6,941 bases of DNA, taken from assembly GCA_964564735.1 (NCBI GenBank), contig CAZMCH010000150.1:1-6941 (forward strand). Direction: 5' to 3'. The position numbers were made by a program, and so were the translations under genes. The notes beneath the pieces were generated by a model. That model did not search any database. It was not told where the DNA came from and saw only the letters and a list, made by a program, of their open reading frames with translations. This stretch comes from CAZMCH01 sp964564735. Lineage in GTDB: Bacteria > Poribacteria > DTPJ01. Shown in pieces: positions 1 to 6,096 of this stretch. How positions within the stretch are numbered: the stretch's first letter is position 1; every line of letters begins with the position of its first letter.

Positions 1-1
1 A

Positions 2-742
2 AATAGACATGTTCTTGTGCTTTTTGGAAATGGTGATTCCTATAATGTTGTGCGTGAATGGTGGAATCAGGATGCCGCAGATTACAACAGCCCGCAAGAT
101 CATCTTACTGAGTTACTTGGGCTTGGGCGTAATCTGTCAGATGGTAAATATAATTGCGATAAAGGATGGGTTATTATTGATTCATCTTCTCCTGCCGATC
201 TTGCGCATGATCCAAAAGGCTGGATTAGCGTAATTGCCCAAACCAAAAAAGCTTTCAAATTGCTTAATCTTTCATGGTCAGAATCGCCTGTTTTAGCATT
301 TCGTCGTGGTCCCTATGTAATATCAGCAGGTATGGATGAAGTTGATTATTTAGAACCCAAAATATTATCTGGCAATTTTATAAATCTATTCGATGCCAAA
401 CTTGCGGTTATATCAGACCCGATTATTAATGCAGATTCTCGATGGCTACTTTATGATCTGGCTTATTGCCCTGATTATCCCTGTGTTATCGCATCTGCAG
501 GTTGTTTGCGAAATGAATTGTTTGATAAACACTCTTTAACCTTTGTAGTAGAAAGCATTGAAAAAACTATATGCACAATACGGGCTAAATTGCCAGAAAA
601 ACCTCATAAAGTATCCTTAAAACATGCTTGTAACATAACTGAACAGATAACATCAGATTGGGAATGGGACGAAAAATCACAAACAGTTCTATTGCGATTC
701 TATGGTAATCCTAAGGGAATCTTGGTGGAATTCATCTGGTAA
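2..742 (+). CDS. C-terminal fragment of an unrecognised large protein, possibly carbohydrate-active (5' end outside window)
   Basis: The reading frame is open from the first complete codon at base 2 to TAA at 740-742, about 246 residues. It has no Shine-Dalgarno before the first possible start (GTG at 17), and the sequence upstream of that codon reads naturally as protein (NRHVLVLFGNGDS). I therefore take it as the 3' part of a longer gene. The fragment is mostly alternating hydrophobic and polar strands and has no transmembrane segment. Notable stretches are FGNGDSYNVVREWWNQDAAD near the start and a central RRGPYVISAGMDE followed by FINLFDAKL and SRWLLYDL. The central part resembles the beta-sandwich C-terminal regions that follow catalytic domains in some large glycoside-hydrolase-like proteins. 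That is a weak recollection of style, and I cannot name a family or see catalytic residues. The methyltransferase gene starts 33 bp downstream on the same strand, so the two may share a transcript. Confidence 0.75.
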   Translation, partial: NRHVLVLFGNGDSYNVVREWWNQDAADYNSPQDHLTELLGLGRNLSDGKYNCDKGWVIIDSSSPADLAHDPKGWISVIAQTKKAFKLLNLSWSESPVLAFRRGPYVISAGMDEVDYLEPKILSGNFINLFDAKLAVISDPIINADSRWLLYDLAYCPDYPCVIASAGCLRNELFDKHSLTFVVESIEKTICTIRAKLPEKPHKVSLKHACNITEQITSDWEWDEKSQTVLLRFYGNPKGILVEFIW

Positions 743-775
743 TAAACATTAGTATTTTGGAGTTTCTTATATTGT

Positions 776-1429
776 ATGAAAACAAATTGGTATAAATGGT
801 CTTATGAATTCTTGTTTAGTAGATTTTATGATTTAACAATAAAATGGCTTTTAATACCATTTGGCGGTGAAGCCAAAACACGAAGAACTATCATTAATCC
901 AGTTTCATTCAGAGGTGATGAAACTATTCTTGAGATGTGTTGCGGAACAGGTGGCTCTACTGTCTTTATTGCAGAAAAGACGAAAGATAATAATAAAATT
1001 GTTGCAATTGATCTGTCTTCTGAACAATTAAAACGTGCAAGACGCAAGAAATACAAATGTCAAACTGATTTTGTGAATGGCGATATTCTGCAATCACCTT
1101 TCCGTGATAATTCATTTGACAAGGTTTTTATTAGCCATGTCATACATGAAATGCCAAGAGAAGTCCGACTACAAGCATTACAGGAAGCCAAAAGGCTATT
1201 AAAAACCAATGGAGAGGCTATTATTTTGGAGGTGGATGTTCCGCCAAGTATCTTTTTAAGGCTTTTTATAGGTCTATGGGGCTTTCTTGTTGTTCTTATC
1301 GAGTTGCCCACTTTTATGGATATGGTAAGATTTAATCCGATCCACGAACTAGAGGAAAGCGGATTTAAAGATGTGAAAAAATATTCTTCGGGAAGTGGTA
1401 TGTTTCAAACGTTGATAGGATTAAAGTAG
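776..1429 (+). CDS. Class I SAM-dependent methyltransferase (UbiE/Methyltransf_11-like)
   Basis: This 217-residue soluble protein has the Rossmann-fold methyltransferase core. The glycine-rich motif I is ILEMCCGTGG (residues 51-60), which binds S-adenosylmethionine. An acidic residue at the end of strand 2 (VAID, D79) would contact the ribose. VNGD (100-103) is the adenine-contact motif, and FDKVFISHVIHEMP (114-127) is the motif IV/post-motif IV region typical of the Methyltransf_11/UbiE group. Two adjacent cysteines replace the more usual D/G residues of motif I (EMCCGTG). A strongly hydrophobic segment near residues 162-182 (IFLRLFIGLWGFLVVLIEL) could cap a lipophilic substrate or touch the membrane. 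The substrate cannot be read from the sequence; a quinone, lipid or other small molecule is possible. GGAG at 759-762 lies 13 bp before the ATG, a rather long spacing, but no better in-frame start is visible. The gene ends against a convergent gene block. Confidence 0.88.
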   Translation: MKTNWYKWSYEFLFSRFYDLTIKWLLIPFGGEAKTRRTIINPVSFRGDETILEMCCGTGGSTVFIAEKTKDNNKIVAIDLSSEQLKRARRKKYKCQTDFVNGDILQSPFRDNSFDKVFISHVIHEMPREVRLQALQEAKRLLKTNGEAIILEVDVPPSIFLRLFIGLWGFLVVLIELPTFMDMVRFNPIHELEESGFKDVKKYSSGSGMFQTLIGLK

Positions 1430-1469
1430 AAAAAATAATAAGCCCTCCCCACCATCATCGGCGGAGAGG
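1430..1469 (-). terminator. Rho-independent terminator for the ferritin transcript
   Basis: On the minus strand, a GC-rich stem (arms at plus positions 1444-1453 and 1460-1469, about 8 of 10 pairs, 6-base loop) lies 19 bases past the ferritin stop. It is followed by ATTATTTTTT, the complement of 1430-1440. The plus-strand side of the hairpin lacks a T-run, so it should act mainly on minus-strand transcription, although it lies between convergent genes. Confidence 0.72.
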
Positions 1470-1487
1470 ATAGATTATCAGGAAAGA

Positions 1488-1976
1488 TTATTCTCTTTTG
1501 CCCAAATTATGATCCATCATAAATAGACCATTTTTGGATTCGCCAATCATTTCAAGCATTGCAACGATCTTTGAGGCATTTGCTTCTTCTTCAACTTGCT
1601 CTGTAACGAACCACTGTAAGAATGTAAGTGTGGCAATATCACCTTCGTCATAGGCAAGTTTGACAAGATCGTTGATCCTGCCAGTTATGTATAATTCATG
1701 TTTATAAGTATCTTTGAAAGCATCAAGCGGAGTAGCCCATGTTGTTTGGGGTTTTTCGATTGCCTGTAGTTCAACCTTTCCACCACGTTCTAGTAAATGG
1801 CTATAGATTTTCATTGCATGACCGTTTTCTTCTCTTGATTGAACTTTCATCCATTGAGCCATTCCATCTAAATTGTAAGCGCTAAAACAAGCGGACATTG
1901 AAAGGTAGAGATAAGACGAAAACATTTCTGCTTGAATTTGATCATTTAATGCTTTTTGCATTTTTTCACTAATCAT
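1488..1976 (-). CDS. ftnA: Bacterial non-haem ferritin (iron storage, ferroxidase)
   Basis: This 162-residue cytoplasmic protein matches bacterial FtnA in length and layout. In that family 24 subunits form a hollow shell that oxidises Fe(II) and stores it as a ferric mineral. All expected dinuclear-centre ligands are present at the same numbers as in the Escherichia coli protein: E17, E50 and H53 (in REENGHA), E94, Q127 and E130. E49 and E126, used at the third iron site, are also there. No Met pair of the bacterioferritin haem type was identified, and the EENGHA helix is of the ferritin type. The start is well supported: GGGAGG (plus 1986-1991) lies 9 bases before the ATG. The stop of the flavoprotein gene is 32 bp upstream, so co-transcription is likely. 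A strong hairpin terminator follows the gene. I saw no clear Fur operator. Confidence 0.96.
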   Translation of the reverse strand: MISEKMQKALNDQIQAEMFSSYLYLSMSACFSAYNLDGMAQWMKVQSREENGHAMKIYSHLLERGGKVELQAIEKPQTTWATPLDAFKDTYKHELYITGRINDLVKLAYDEGDIATLTFLQWFVTEQVEEEANASKIVAMLEMIGESKNGLFMMDHNLGKRE

Positions 1977-1985
1977 TATTATTTT

Positions 1986-1991
1986 CCTCCC
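1986..1991 (-). promoter_or_regulatory. Ribosome binding site of the ferritin gene
   Basis: The minus strand reads GGGAGG with 9 bases to the ATG at 1976. It is the best Shine-Dalgarno match in the window and fixes the ferritin start. Confidence 0.8.
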
Positions 1992-2008
1992 TTTTTAAGA
2001 TTTTTAAT

Positions 2009-2590
2009 TTATTTGCTGTCATTAACGATTCTAATACCTAACTCGTAGGCTTCTTCTAGGAATTCTGGATGTTCCATGATAGCACCTTTTTTATCAACTT
2101 TCCTGACAAATAAACCGCCTTCATAGCTCATATCCAAAGCATCATAGAAATACTTAGCAACAAGGATTGTGCCATCAAATATTTTTTCGCCTGAAGTTGC
2201 CGCAACTGCTATAAGATAACCTTTTCCACTGTCATAAGTTCTTCTTTGCTCTTTCGATTTGTTTAGCATACGCTTACGCCACAGGGCTTGACAACGGTCT
2301 ATTATAGCTTTTGCTTGTGCGGGAACGCTATAAAAAAAGATTGGAACAGAAAGTATAATAGCATGAGCAGATTCAAGAAGCGGATATATTTCCTGCATAT
2401 CGTCCTTAACAACGCATTTGCCTGTCTTATCACAACCTCCGCATTCCAAGCAACCGACCATCTTCGGATCACGAGAATATATCTTTATAATCTCAGCGCC
2501 TGCTGATTCTGCTCCATCAAGGGCTTTATCAAGAAGAATAGCAGAATTGCCATTTTTCCGTGGACTTCCATAAATACCAAGAACCTTCAT
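2009..2590 (-). CDS. Flavodoxin-like NAD(P)H:FMN reductase-family protein with a four-cysteine iron-sulfur motif
   Basis: This is a 193-residue cytoplasmic flavoprotein of the NADPH-dependent FMN reductase / iron-sulfur flavoprotein family. The N-terminus MKVLGIYGSPRKNGNS carries the FMN-phosphate loop (GSPRxxGNS, residues 8-16). Residues 47-59 (CLECGGCDKTGKC) give the spacing C-x2-C-x2-C-x5-C, the compact cysteine motif that in characterised iron-sulfur flavoproteins binds a [4Fe-4S] cluster next to FMN. It is followed by DDM and the family signature SVPIFFYSVPAQAKAIIDR, which shapes the flavin pocket. An upstream in-frame ATG at 2644 would add 18 residues, but AGAGGA (plus 2598-2603) lies 7 bases before the ATG at 2590 and the family begins there, so I use 2590. 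Likely roles are one- and two-electron transfer or reduction of a small substrate; the physiological partner is unknown. The ferritin gene follows after 32 bp on the same strand, which suggests an iron or redox link. Confidence 0.9.
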   Translation of the reverse strand: MKVLGIYGSPRKNGNSAILLDKALDGAESAGAEIIKIYSRDPKMVGCLECGGCDKTGKCVVKDDMQEIYPLLESAHAIILSVPIFFYSVPAQAKAIIDRCQALWRKRMLNKSKEQRRTYDSGKGYLIAVAATSGEKIFDGTILVAKYFYDALDMSYEGGLFVRKVDKKGAIMEHPEFLEEAYELGIRIVNDSK

Positions 2591-2597
2591 AAAAAAT

Positions 2598-2603
2598 TCC
2601 TCT
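2598..2603 (-). promoter_or_regulatory. Ribosome binding site that sets the flavoprotein start
   Basis: The minus strand reads AGAGGA with 7 bases to the ATG at 2590. The longer in-frame alternative beginning at 2644 has no comparable site, so this motif decides the start. Confidence 0.75.
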
Positions 2604-2693
2604 AATGTTATTGACAGTTGTTTATCACTAATAAAATAACACATACATAAGCTTTGTTATTCCATGAAGTCATATCCAAAATATAATTTTGCA

Positions 2694-3440
2694 TCATTTT
2701 TTTAATTTTTTACTATCAGCATTAATTTTCTTATTGCCAACATTGATTGGAGTTCCGTTACTGAGTGAAGTGACATAAGTAGCAAGTGCAATAGATTCTG
2801 GACTATCAAGTTCAAGCGGTTGACCTTTCATCATTTGAATACACATATTATTCATCTGCTGCAAAGTAATGACACCTTTTGCCATTGGCTTATATTTTGG
2901 GAAGGTTGCAGCAGCACCTTTGACCTTCGGAATAGCCATGCCCATCATTTGTCCACCTGTTGTTCCACCAGCAGGATGACAGCTATTACAACTCATTTCG
3001 GATTTACCAAGCTTAGGATCATTAAATAGTTCCTTTCCTTTGGCAATAACCTTTGCCAATTCCTCATTTGGATCAACATTCACAGACATTACATTACTAT
3101 CTGCTTTTTTATCGGGCTTTGATACAGGATCGCCGGGGTTGGTTTTTGAGGCAAATTCCTCTGCATTTGTAAATCCATCGCCATCAGAATCTAGTTTGCC
3201 AAGTTCTTCTGTGTATTTATCGTCTGATTTAAGTGCGATTTTTTCCCAATCTTGTCCAAATGGATTTCTTATCTTATAGTTTTGAGGGTCTTTATGGCAA
3301 GTTAAGCATCCAAAATTACTGCCTTCGTCTGGCAATTTTTTTAGTCGAAAGGGTCTTCCAGAAACAAAGGAAGTAATCATTAGAGCCATAGCCAAGCATA
3401 CAAAAATAAATAATAAGGACTTGTTTGTTATGCGATTCAT
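2694..3440 (-). CDS. Exported di-haem c-type cytochrome with an EF-hand-like calcium loop between the haem motifs
   Basis: This is a 248-residue secreted or membrane-anchored electron carrier. An N-terminal basic stretch (MNRITNK) and hydrophobic core (residues 8-27, LLFIFVCLAMALMITSFVSG) form a signal peptide or anchor, so haem attachment would occur outside the cytoplasm. Two CxxCH haem-binding motifs are visible: CLTCH at 45-49 and CNSCH at 151-155. Between them, DSDGDGFTNAEE (84-95) fits a canonical calcium-binding loop with D84, D86, D88, F90, N92 and E95 at the ligand positions; such a loop is also found in thrombospondin type 3-like repeats. The second haem domain is methionine-rich, with MMGM at 165-168 and several Met near residues 205-217 as candidate axial ligands. 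A lysine-rich tail ends the protein. AAAGGAG (plus 3447-3453) lies 6 bases before the ATG at 3440, so I reject the 23-residue upstream extension. Position first in the minus block suggests supply of electrons outside the cytoplasm. The redox partner is unknown, and no terminal-oxidase or reductase subunit is visible here. Confidence 0.9.
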   Translation of the reverse strand: MNRITNKSLLFIFVCLAMALMITSFVSGRPFRLKKLPDEGSNFGCLTCHKDPQNYKIRNPFGQDWEKIALKSDDKYTEELGKLDSDGDGFTNAEEFASKTNPGDPVSKPDKKADSNVMSVNVDPNEELAKVIAKGKELFNDPKLGKSEMSCNSCHPAGGTTGGQMMGMAIPKVKGAAATFPKYKPMAKGVITLQQMNNMCIQMMKGQPLELDSPESIALATYVTSLSNGTPINVGNKKINADSKKLKK

Positions 3441-3446
3441 AAAATA

Positions 3447-3453
3447 CTCCTTT
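3447..3453 (-). promoter_or_regulatory. Ribosome binding site that sets the cytochrome start
   Basis: The minus strand reads AAAGGAG with 6 bases to the ATG at 3440. The first hydrophobic signal sequence then starts at a sensible distance. The longer in-frame start at 3509 would place a second, unrelated hydrophobic stretch in front. Confidence 0.75.
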
Positions 3454-3477
3454 AATAATATGTAATATAACAAATAC

Positions 3478-3483
3478 AGTATA
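3478..3483 (-). promoter_or_regulatory. Candidate -10 element (TATACT) for the cytochrome gene
   Basis: The minus strand reads TATACT, one mismatch from the sigma-70 consensus, 37 bases before the start codon. The expected -35 region has only an AT-rich TTTTTA at 17-base spacing. The sequence is very AT-rich, so a chance match is quite possible. Confidence 0.3.
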
Positions 3484-3523
3484 CAATATGAATTTTTGCA
3501 TAAAAACATAAATCTTTCAAGAA

Positions 3524-3539
3524 ATATTTTTGAAAATAT
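3524..3539. repeat. Short AT-rich palindrome between divergent genes
   Basis: ATATTTT and AAAATAT form a perfect 7-bp inverted repeat with a 2-base centre (TG). It lies roughly midway in the region between the divergent cytochrome and kinase genes, a common place for a shared operator. It could equally be chance in AT-rich DNA; no known operator consensus was recognised. Confidence 0.3.
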
Positions 3540-3582
3540 GTATCTGGCTAAAGTCTAACTACAGATTTGCCGATATTAGATA

Positions 3583-3610
3583 TTGACCAATAATTTCAAA
3601 TACCTAAAAA
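3583..3610 (+). promoter_or_regulatory. Candidate sigma-70-type promoter for the signalling block
   Basis: TTGACC at 3583-3588 (one mismatch from the -35 consensus) and TAAAAA at 3605-3610 (a weak -10) are separated by 16 bp. The -10 would lie 29 bp before the kinase ATG. The elements are only moderately good, so this is tentative. Confidence 0.3.
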
Positions 3611-3639
3611 AACAAACGTAAATCAGAGGACAAAGTATT

Positions 3640-5616
3640 ATGCTCGATTTAGACTACTCAGAATATAAACAGATATTTGAATCTACAACAAATGGGATAC
3701 GTGTAATTGACAAAGATTATAACATCATTGAAGTTAATAAGGCATATTGCAATCTCTTTAATTTAATGGAAAATGAAGCAATAGGCAAAAAATGCTATGA
3801 CTTAATTGGAACGTCAATGTGTAAAACTTCAGATTGTCCTCTTAGTGTCATTCTAGGTGGAGAAGACCATGCTCAATACAAAATGGAAATAGATCATGGA
3901 AATGGAACAAAGATATATTATACTTCAAATATAAGTCCTCTTTATGATAAAGATGGCAAAATAATAGGTATAATAGAGGATTTCAGAGATAATATAGAAT
4001 ATATGAGGATAGTTGATGAATTAAAGATCAGAGAAAGTATACTTGCCTCTTCTATAAATGCAATTGCTGTCGCTGACTTAGAAGGAAATTTAACTTATGT
4101 TAACAGGTCATTTCTTAGTATGTGGGAATATGATGATATAAAAGAAGCATTTAACAAACTTATCAGTGATTATTGGCAGATGGGAAGTAGCTCAAAAGAA
4201 GCTTTGGAATATCTATTCAAAAGAGGTAAATGGATTAATGAAGGAATTATAGAAAAAAAAGATGGTTCATTATCTAATATACAGATACTTGCAAGCATGG
4301 TTATTGATGAATACGATAACCCGATATGTATAGTTACTTCTTTTGTCGATATTACCGAGCTTAAACGAATAAAAGAAAGCAAAATAAGGGCGCAGACTGC
4401 ATTGGCAATTGCGAAGGGAAATACAGATACAGTAAAAAGCATAATGGATGCAGTTGTTATAGCAATAGCGATAACCGATCTTGATGGCAAAATAAATCGC
4501 TTTAATAAAGGTTTTACGGAGACTTTTGGATTCAGTTCAGATGTAATAGGCAAATCACCAGCCAATTTTGTTGCTAATGAAGATGTTATCAAAGTTTCAT
4601 CTGCTATAAAGAAATGTTTAGAAAATGGTCATGCCTCAAATGTTGAGTGTTCTGCTCAAACTTATGATGGCAAAAAGATTGAGGTTCTAATAGACCTTAC
4701 GCTTATGAAGGATTCAAGAGATATTCCCAATGGGATTATTGTTGTTATAAGGGATATTACCGATCAAAAACAGGCAATAGAAACACAAAAGCATCTTAGC
4801 AGTGAATTGATGCACAAAAATAAGGAACTAGAGCAAGTAATAAGGATCGTTTCACATGACTTGCGCTCCCCTTTGGTAAATATACAAGGCTTTAGTAATG
4901 AGCTTGCGGATTCTATAAATCAAATGAAATCCATCATTGCCAAAAAAGGTGAACGATCGGATATTATTGATGAAATCTCTCCAATACTTAATAATGATAT
5001 TCCAGATATGCTAGAATATATACTTGTAAGTGTATCTAAAATAGATTCTCTATTATCTGGTTTATTGCGGATCTCAAGGCTTGGACGTGCTACACTTAAT
5101 ATTGATGAGATAGATATGAATAAAATAATTTCGGATGTGATTTGCACTTCTGAATATCAAATACAACAAACCAATACAATAGTTGAGGTTGGCGATCTAC
5201 CTTCATGTTTTGGTGATGAAAACCAAATAAATCAAGTATTTTCTAATTTACTAAATAACGCGCTAAAATATCTTGATCCAAACAGGAAAGGAAAAATAAA
5301 TATCTATGGGTGGAATGAAAATGGAAAATCCATATATTGCGTTGAAGATAATGGAATAGGCATCGCACCTGAATATCATGAAAAAATATTTGATATGTTT
5401 TATCGTCTTAATCCGTCATCAACTCAGGGTGAAGGTTTGGGACTAAATATAGTGCGCAAGATAATAGAACGCCATAATGGAAAAATATGGGTCGAATCCA
5501 AGCATGGCGAAGGAAGTAAGTTTTTTGTTTCATTACCAAGAGGGAGAAATCTGGTATCTACAAATTTTGCGTCATTGGAATCTGAAAATCCGCTTTCAGA
5601 TACTCAGGGCGTTTAA
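3640..5616 (+). CDS. Soluble PAS-PAS-PAS sensor histidine kinase
   Basis: This 658-residue cytoplasmic kinase has no transmembrane segment, so it should sense an intracellular signal. It has three PAS domains at about 7-125, 130-242 and 265-378. The second and third close with the usual DIT linkers (D237-T239, D372-T374). The first PAS carries three cysteines, C52, C61 and C66 (C-x8-C-x4-CP), which may bind a metal or respond to redox state. The kinase core follows: H-box SHDLRSPL with phospho-acceptor H406, N-box NLLNN (536-540), G1 DNGIGI (570-575), F-box IFDMFYRL (583-590) and G2 GEGLGL (597-602). The dimerisation hairpin is longer than usual, 74 residues from H406 to R480 against roughly 50-55 in ordinary HisKA domains. 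AGAGGA at 3625-3630, 9 bp before the ATG, supports the start. The gene leads a plus-strand block and the response regulator starts 18 bp after its stop, so the two are very probably cognate. The ligand is unknown. Confidence 0.94.
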   Translation: MLDLDYSEYKQIFESTTNGIRVIDKDYNIIEVNKAYCNLFNLMENEAIGKKCYDLIGTSMCKTSDCPLSVILGGEDHAQYKMEIDHGNGTKIYYTSNISPLYDKDGKIIGIIEDFRDNIEYMRIVDELKIRESILASSINAIAVADLEGNLTYVNRSFLSMWEYDDIKEAFNKLISDYWQMGSSSKEALEYLFKRGKWINEGIIEKKDGSLSNIQILASMVIDEYDNPICIVTSFVDITELKRIKESKIRAQTALAIAKGNTDTVKSIMDAVVIAIAITDLDGKINRFNKGFTETFGFSSDVIGKSPANFVANEDVIKVSSAIKKCLENGHASNVECSAQTYDGKKIEVLIDLTLMKDSRDIPNGIIVVIRDITDQKQAIETQKHLSSELMHKNKELEQVIRIVSHDLRSPLVNIQGFSNELADSINQMKSIIAKKGERSDIIDEISPILNNDIPDMLEYILVSVSKIDSLLSGLLRISRLGRATLNIDEIDMNKIISDVICTSEYQIQQTNTIVEVGDLPSCFGDENQINQVFSNLLNNALKYLDPNRKGKINIYGWNENGKSIYCVEDNGIGIAPEYHEKIFDMFYRLNPSSTQGEGLGLNIVRKIIERHNGKIWVESKHGEGSKFFVSLPRGRNLVSTNFASLESENPLSDTQGV

Positions 5617-5634
5617 ATATCCAGAAACTGAAAG

Positions 5635-6096
5635 ATGGATGAAGATATGGTTATAATTATTACAGAAGACGACGATGGTCATGCCCTTCTGATAAACAAA
5701 AATCTGAAACGTTCAGGCATTGGAAATGAGATTATACATTTCAAAAATGGAAAGGAAGTTCTTGACTTTCTTTTTCAGCGAGGAGATGGACAACATAGGA
5801 AGAAAGGTGTTCCATATCTCATGCTTTTAGATATCAATATGCCCGAAATTGATGGAATCGAAGTTTTAAAGCAAATAAAACAAGATGATGAGCTAAAAAA
5901 GATACCAACTATAATGGTAACAACAACCGATAATCCTATAGAAGTAGAAAAATGTTATGAATTGGGATGCAATGTTTATATTACCAAACCCGTTGATTAT
6001 GATAAATTTATCGATGCAATTAAAAGATTAGGGCTTTTTATTATGGTTGTTGAAGTGCCAAGAATGTCGTCTGGAGAGAGTTATAATGCAAGCTGA
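5635..6096 (+). CDS. Single-domain CheY/Rcp1-like response regulator
   Basis: This 153-residue protein consists of one receiver domain and no output domain. The acidic Mg2+ pocket is EDDD (11-14) and the phospho-acceptor is D66 in LLDINMP. The signalling threonine lies in VTTTD (T96 by alignment) and the conserved lysine is K118 in TKP. The sequence after the DDD pocket, the long loop with RGDG and the LLDINMPEIDG stretch resemble Rcp1-type regulators, which are typically paired with multi-PAS or phytochrome-like kinases and act as free phosphate carriers. The most likely partner is the kinase whose stop is 18 bp upstream. The start is not firmly set: ATG at 5635 has only a weak purine-rich leader, and ATG at 5647 (residue 5) is also possible without harming the domain. 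The last ten or so residues, after the final helix, overlap the next gene by 11 bp, which suggests translational coupling. Confidence 0.93.
   Translation: MDEDMVIIITEDDDGHALLINKNLKRSGIGNEIIHFKNGKEVLDFLFQRGDGQHRKKGVPYLMLLDINMPEIDGIEVLKQIKQDDELKKIPTIMVTTTDNPIEVEKCYELGCNVYITKPVDYDKFIDAIKRLGLFIMVVEVPRMSSGESYNAS
6073..6080 (+). promoter_or_regulatory. Ribosome binding site inside the preceding gene
   Basis: GGAGAGAG lies within the last codons of the response regulator gene, 5 bases before the ATG at 6086 (9 bases from the GGAG core). It fixes the start of the receiver-PAS gene and supports coupled translation. Confidence 0.65.

Noticed and set aside
9..233. Open frame of 74 codons on the plus strand
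   Set aside because: It overlaps the longer 2-742 frame completely in another phase, and its product is a leucine/isoleucine-rich run with no ribosome binding site.
2611..2637. TTGACA ... TAAAAT on the plus strand, looking like a promoter
   Set aside because: The spacing is only 15 bp, and it would read antisense into the cytochrome gene with no plus-strand gene nearby.
2606..2641. Inverted repeat TGTTATT ... AATAACA upstream of the flavoprotein
   Set aside because: Seven-base arms with a 22-base spacer in AT-rich DNA are easily expected by chance, and they match no operator that I recognise, including Fur.
2591..2644. 18-codon N-terminal extension of the flavoprotein
   Set aside because: The family begins at MKVLGIYGSP and a good Shine-Dalgarno sits just before the internal ATG at 2590. 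The extension has no such site.
2677..2691. CAAAATATAATTTTG hairpin after the cytochrome stop
   Set aside because: The stem is AT-only apart from one pair, and there is no T-run behind it in the minus direction, so I do not call it a terminator.
3441..3509. 23-residue N-terminal extension of the cytochrome
   Set aside because: A strong AAAGGAG lies just before the ATG at 3440, followed directly by a normal signal peptide. The extension would cover the promoter region.
4170..4592. 140-codon antisense open frame inside the kinase gene
   Set aside because: It is fully covered by the kinase coding sequence with its PAS motifs. The antisense product is serine- and isoleucine-rich without recognisable motifs, as expected for a shadow frame.
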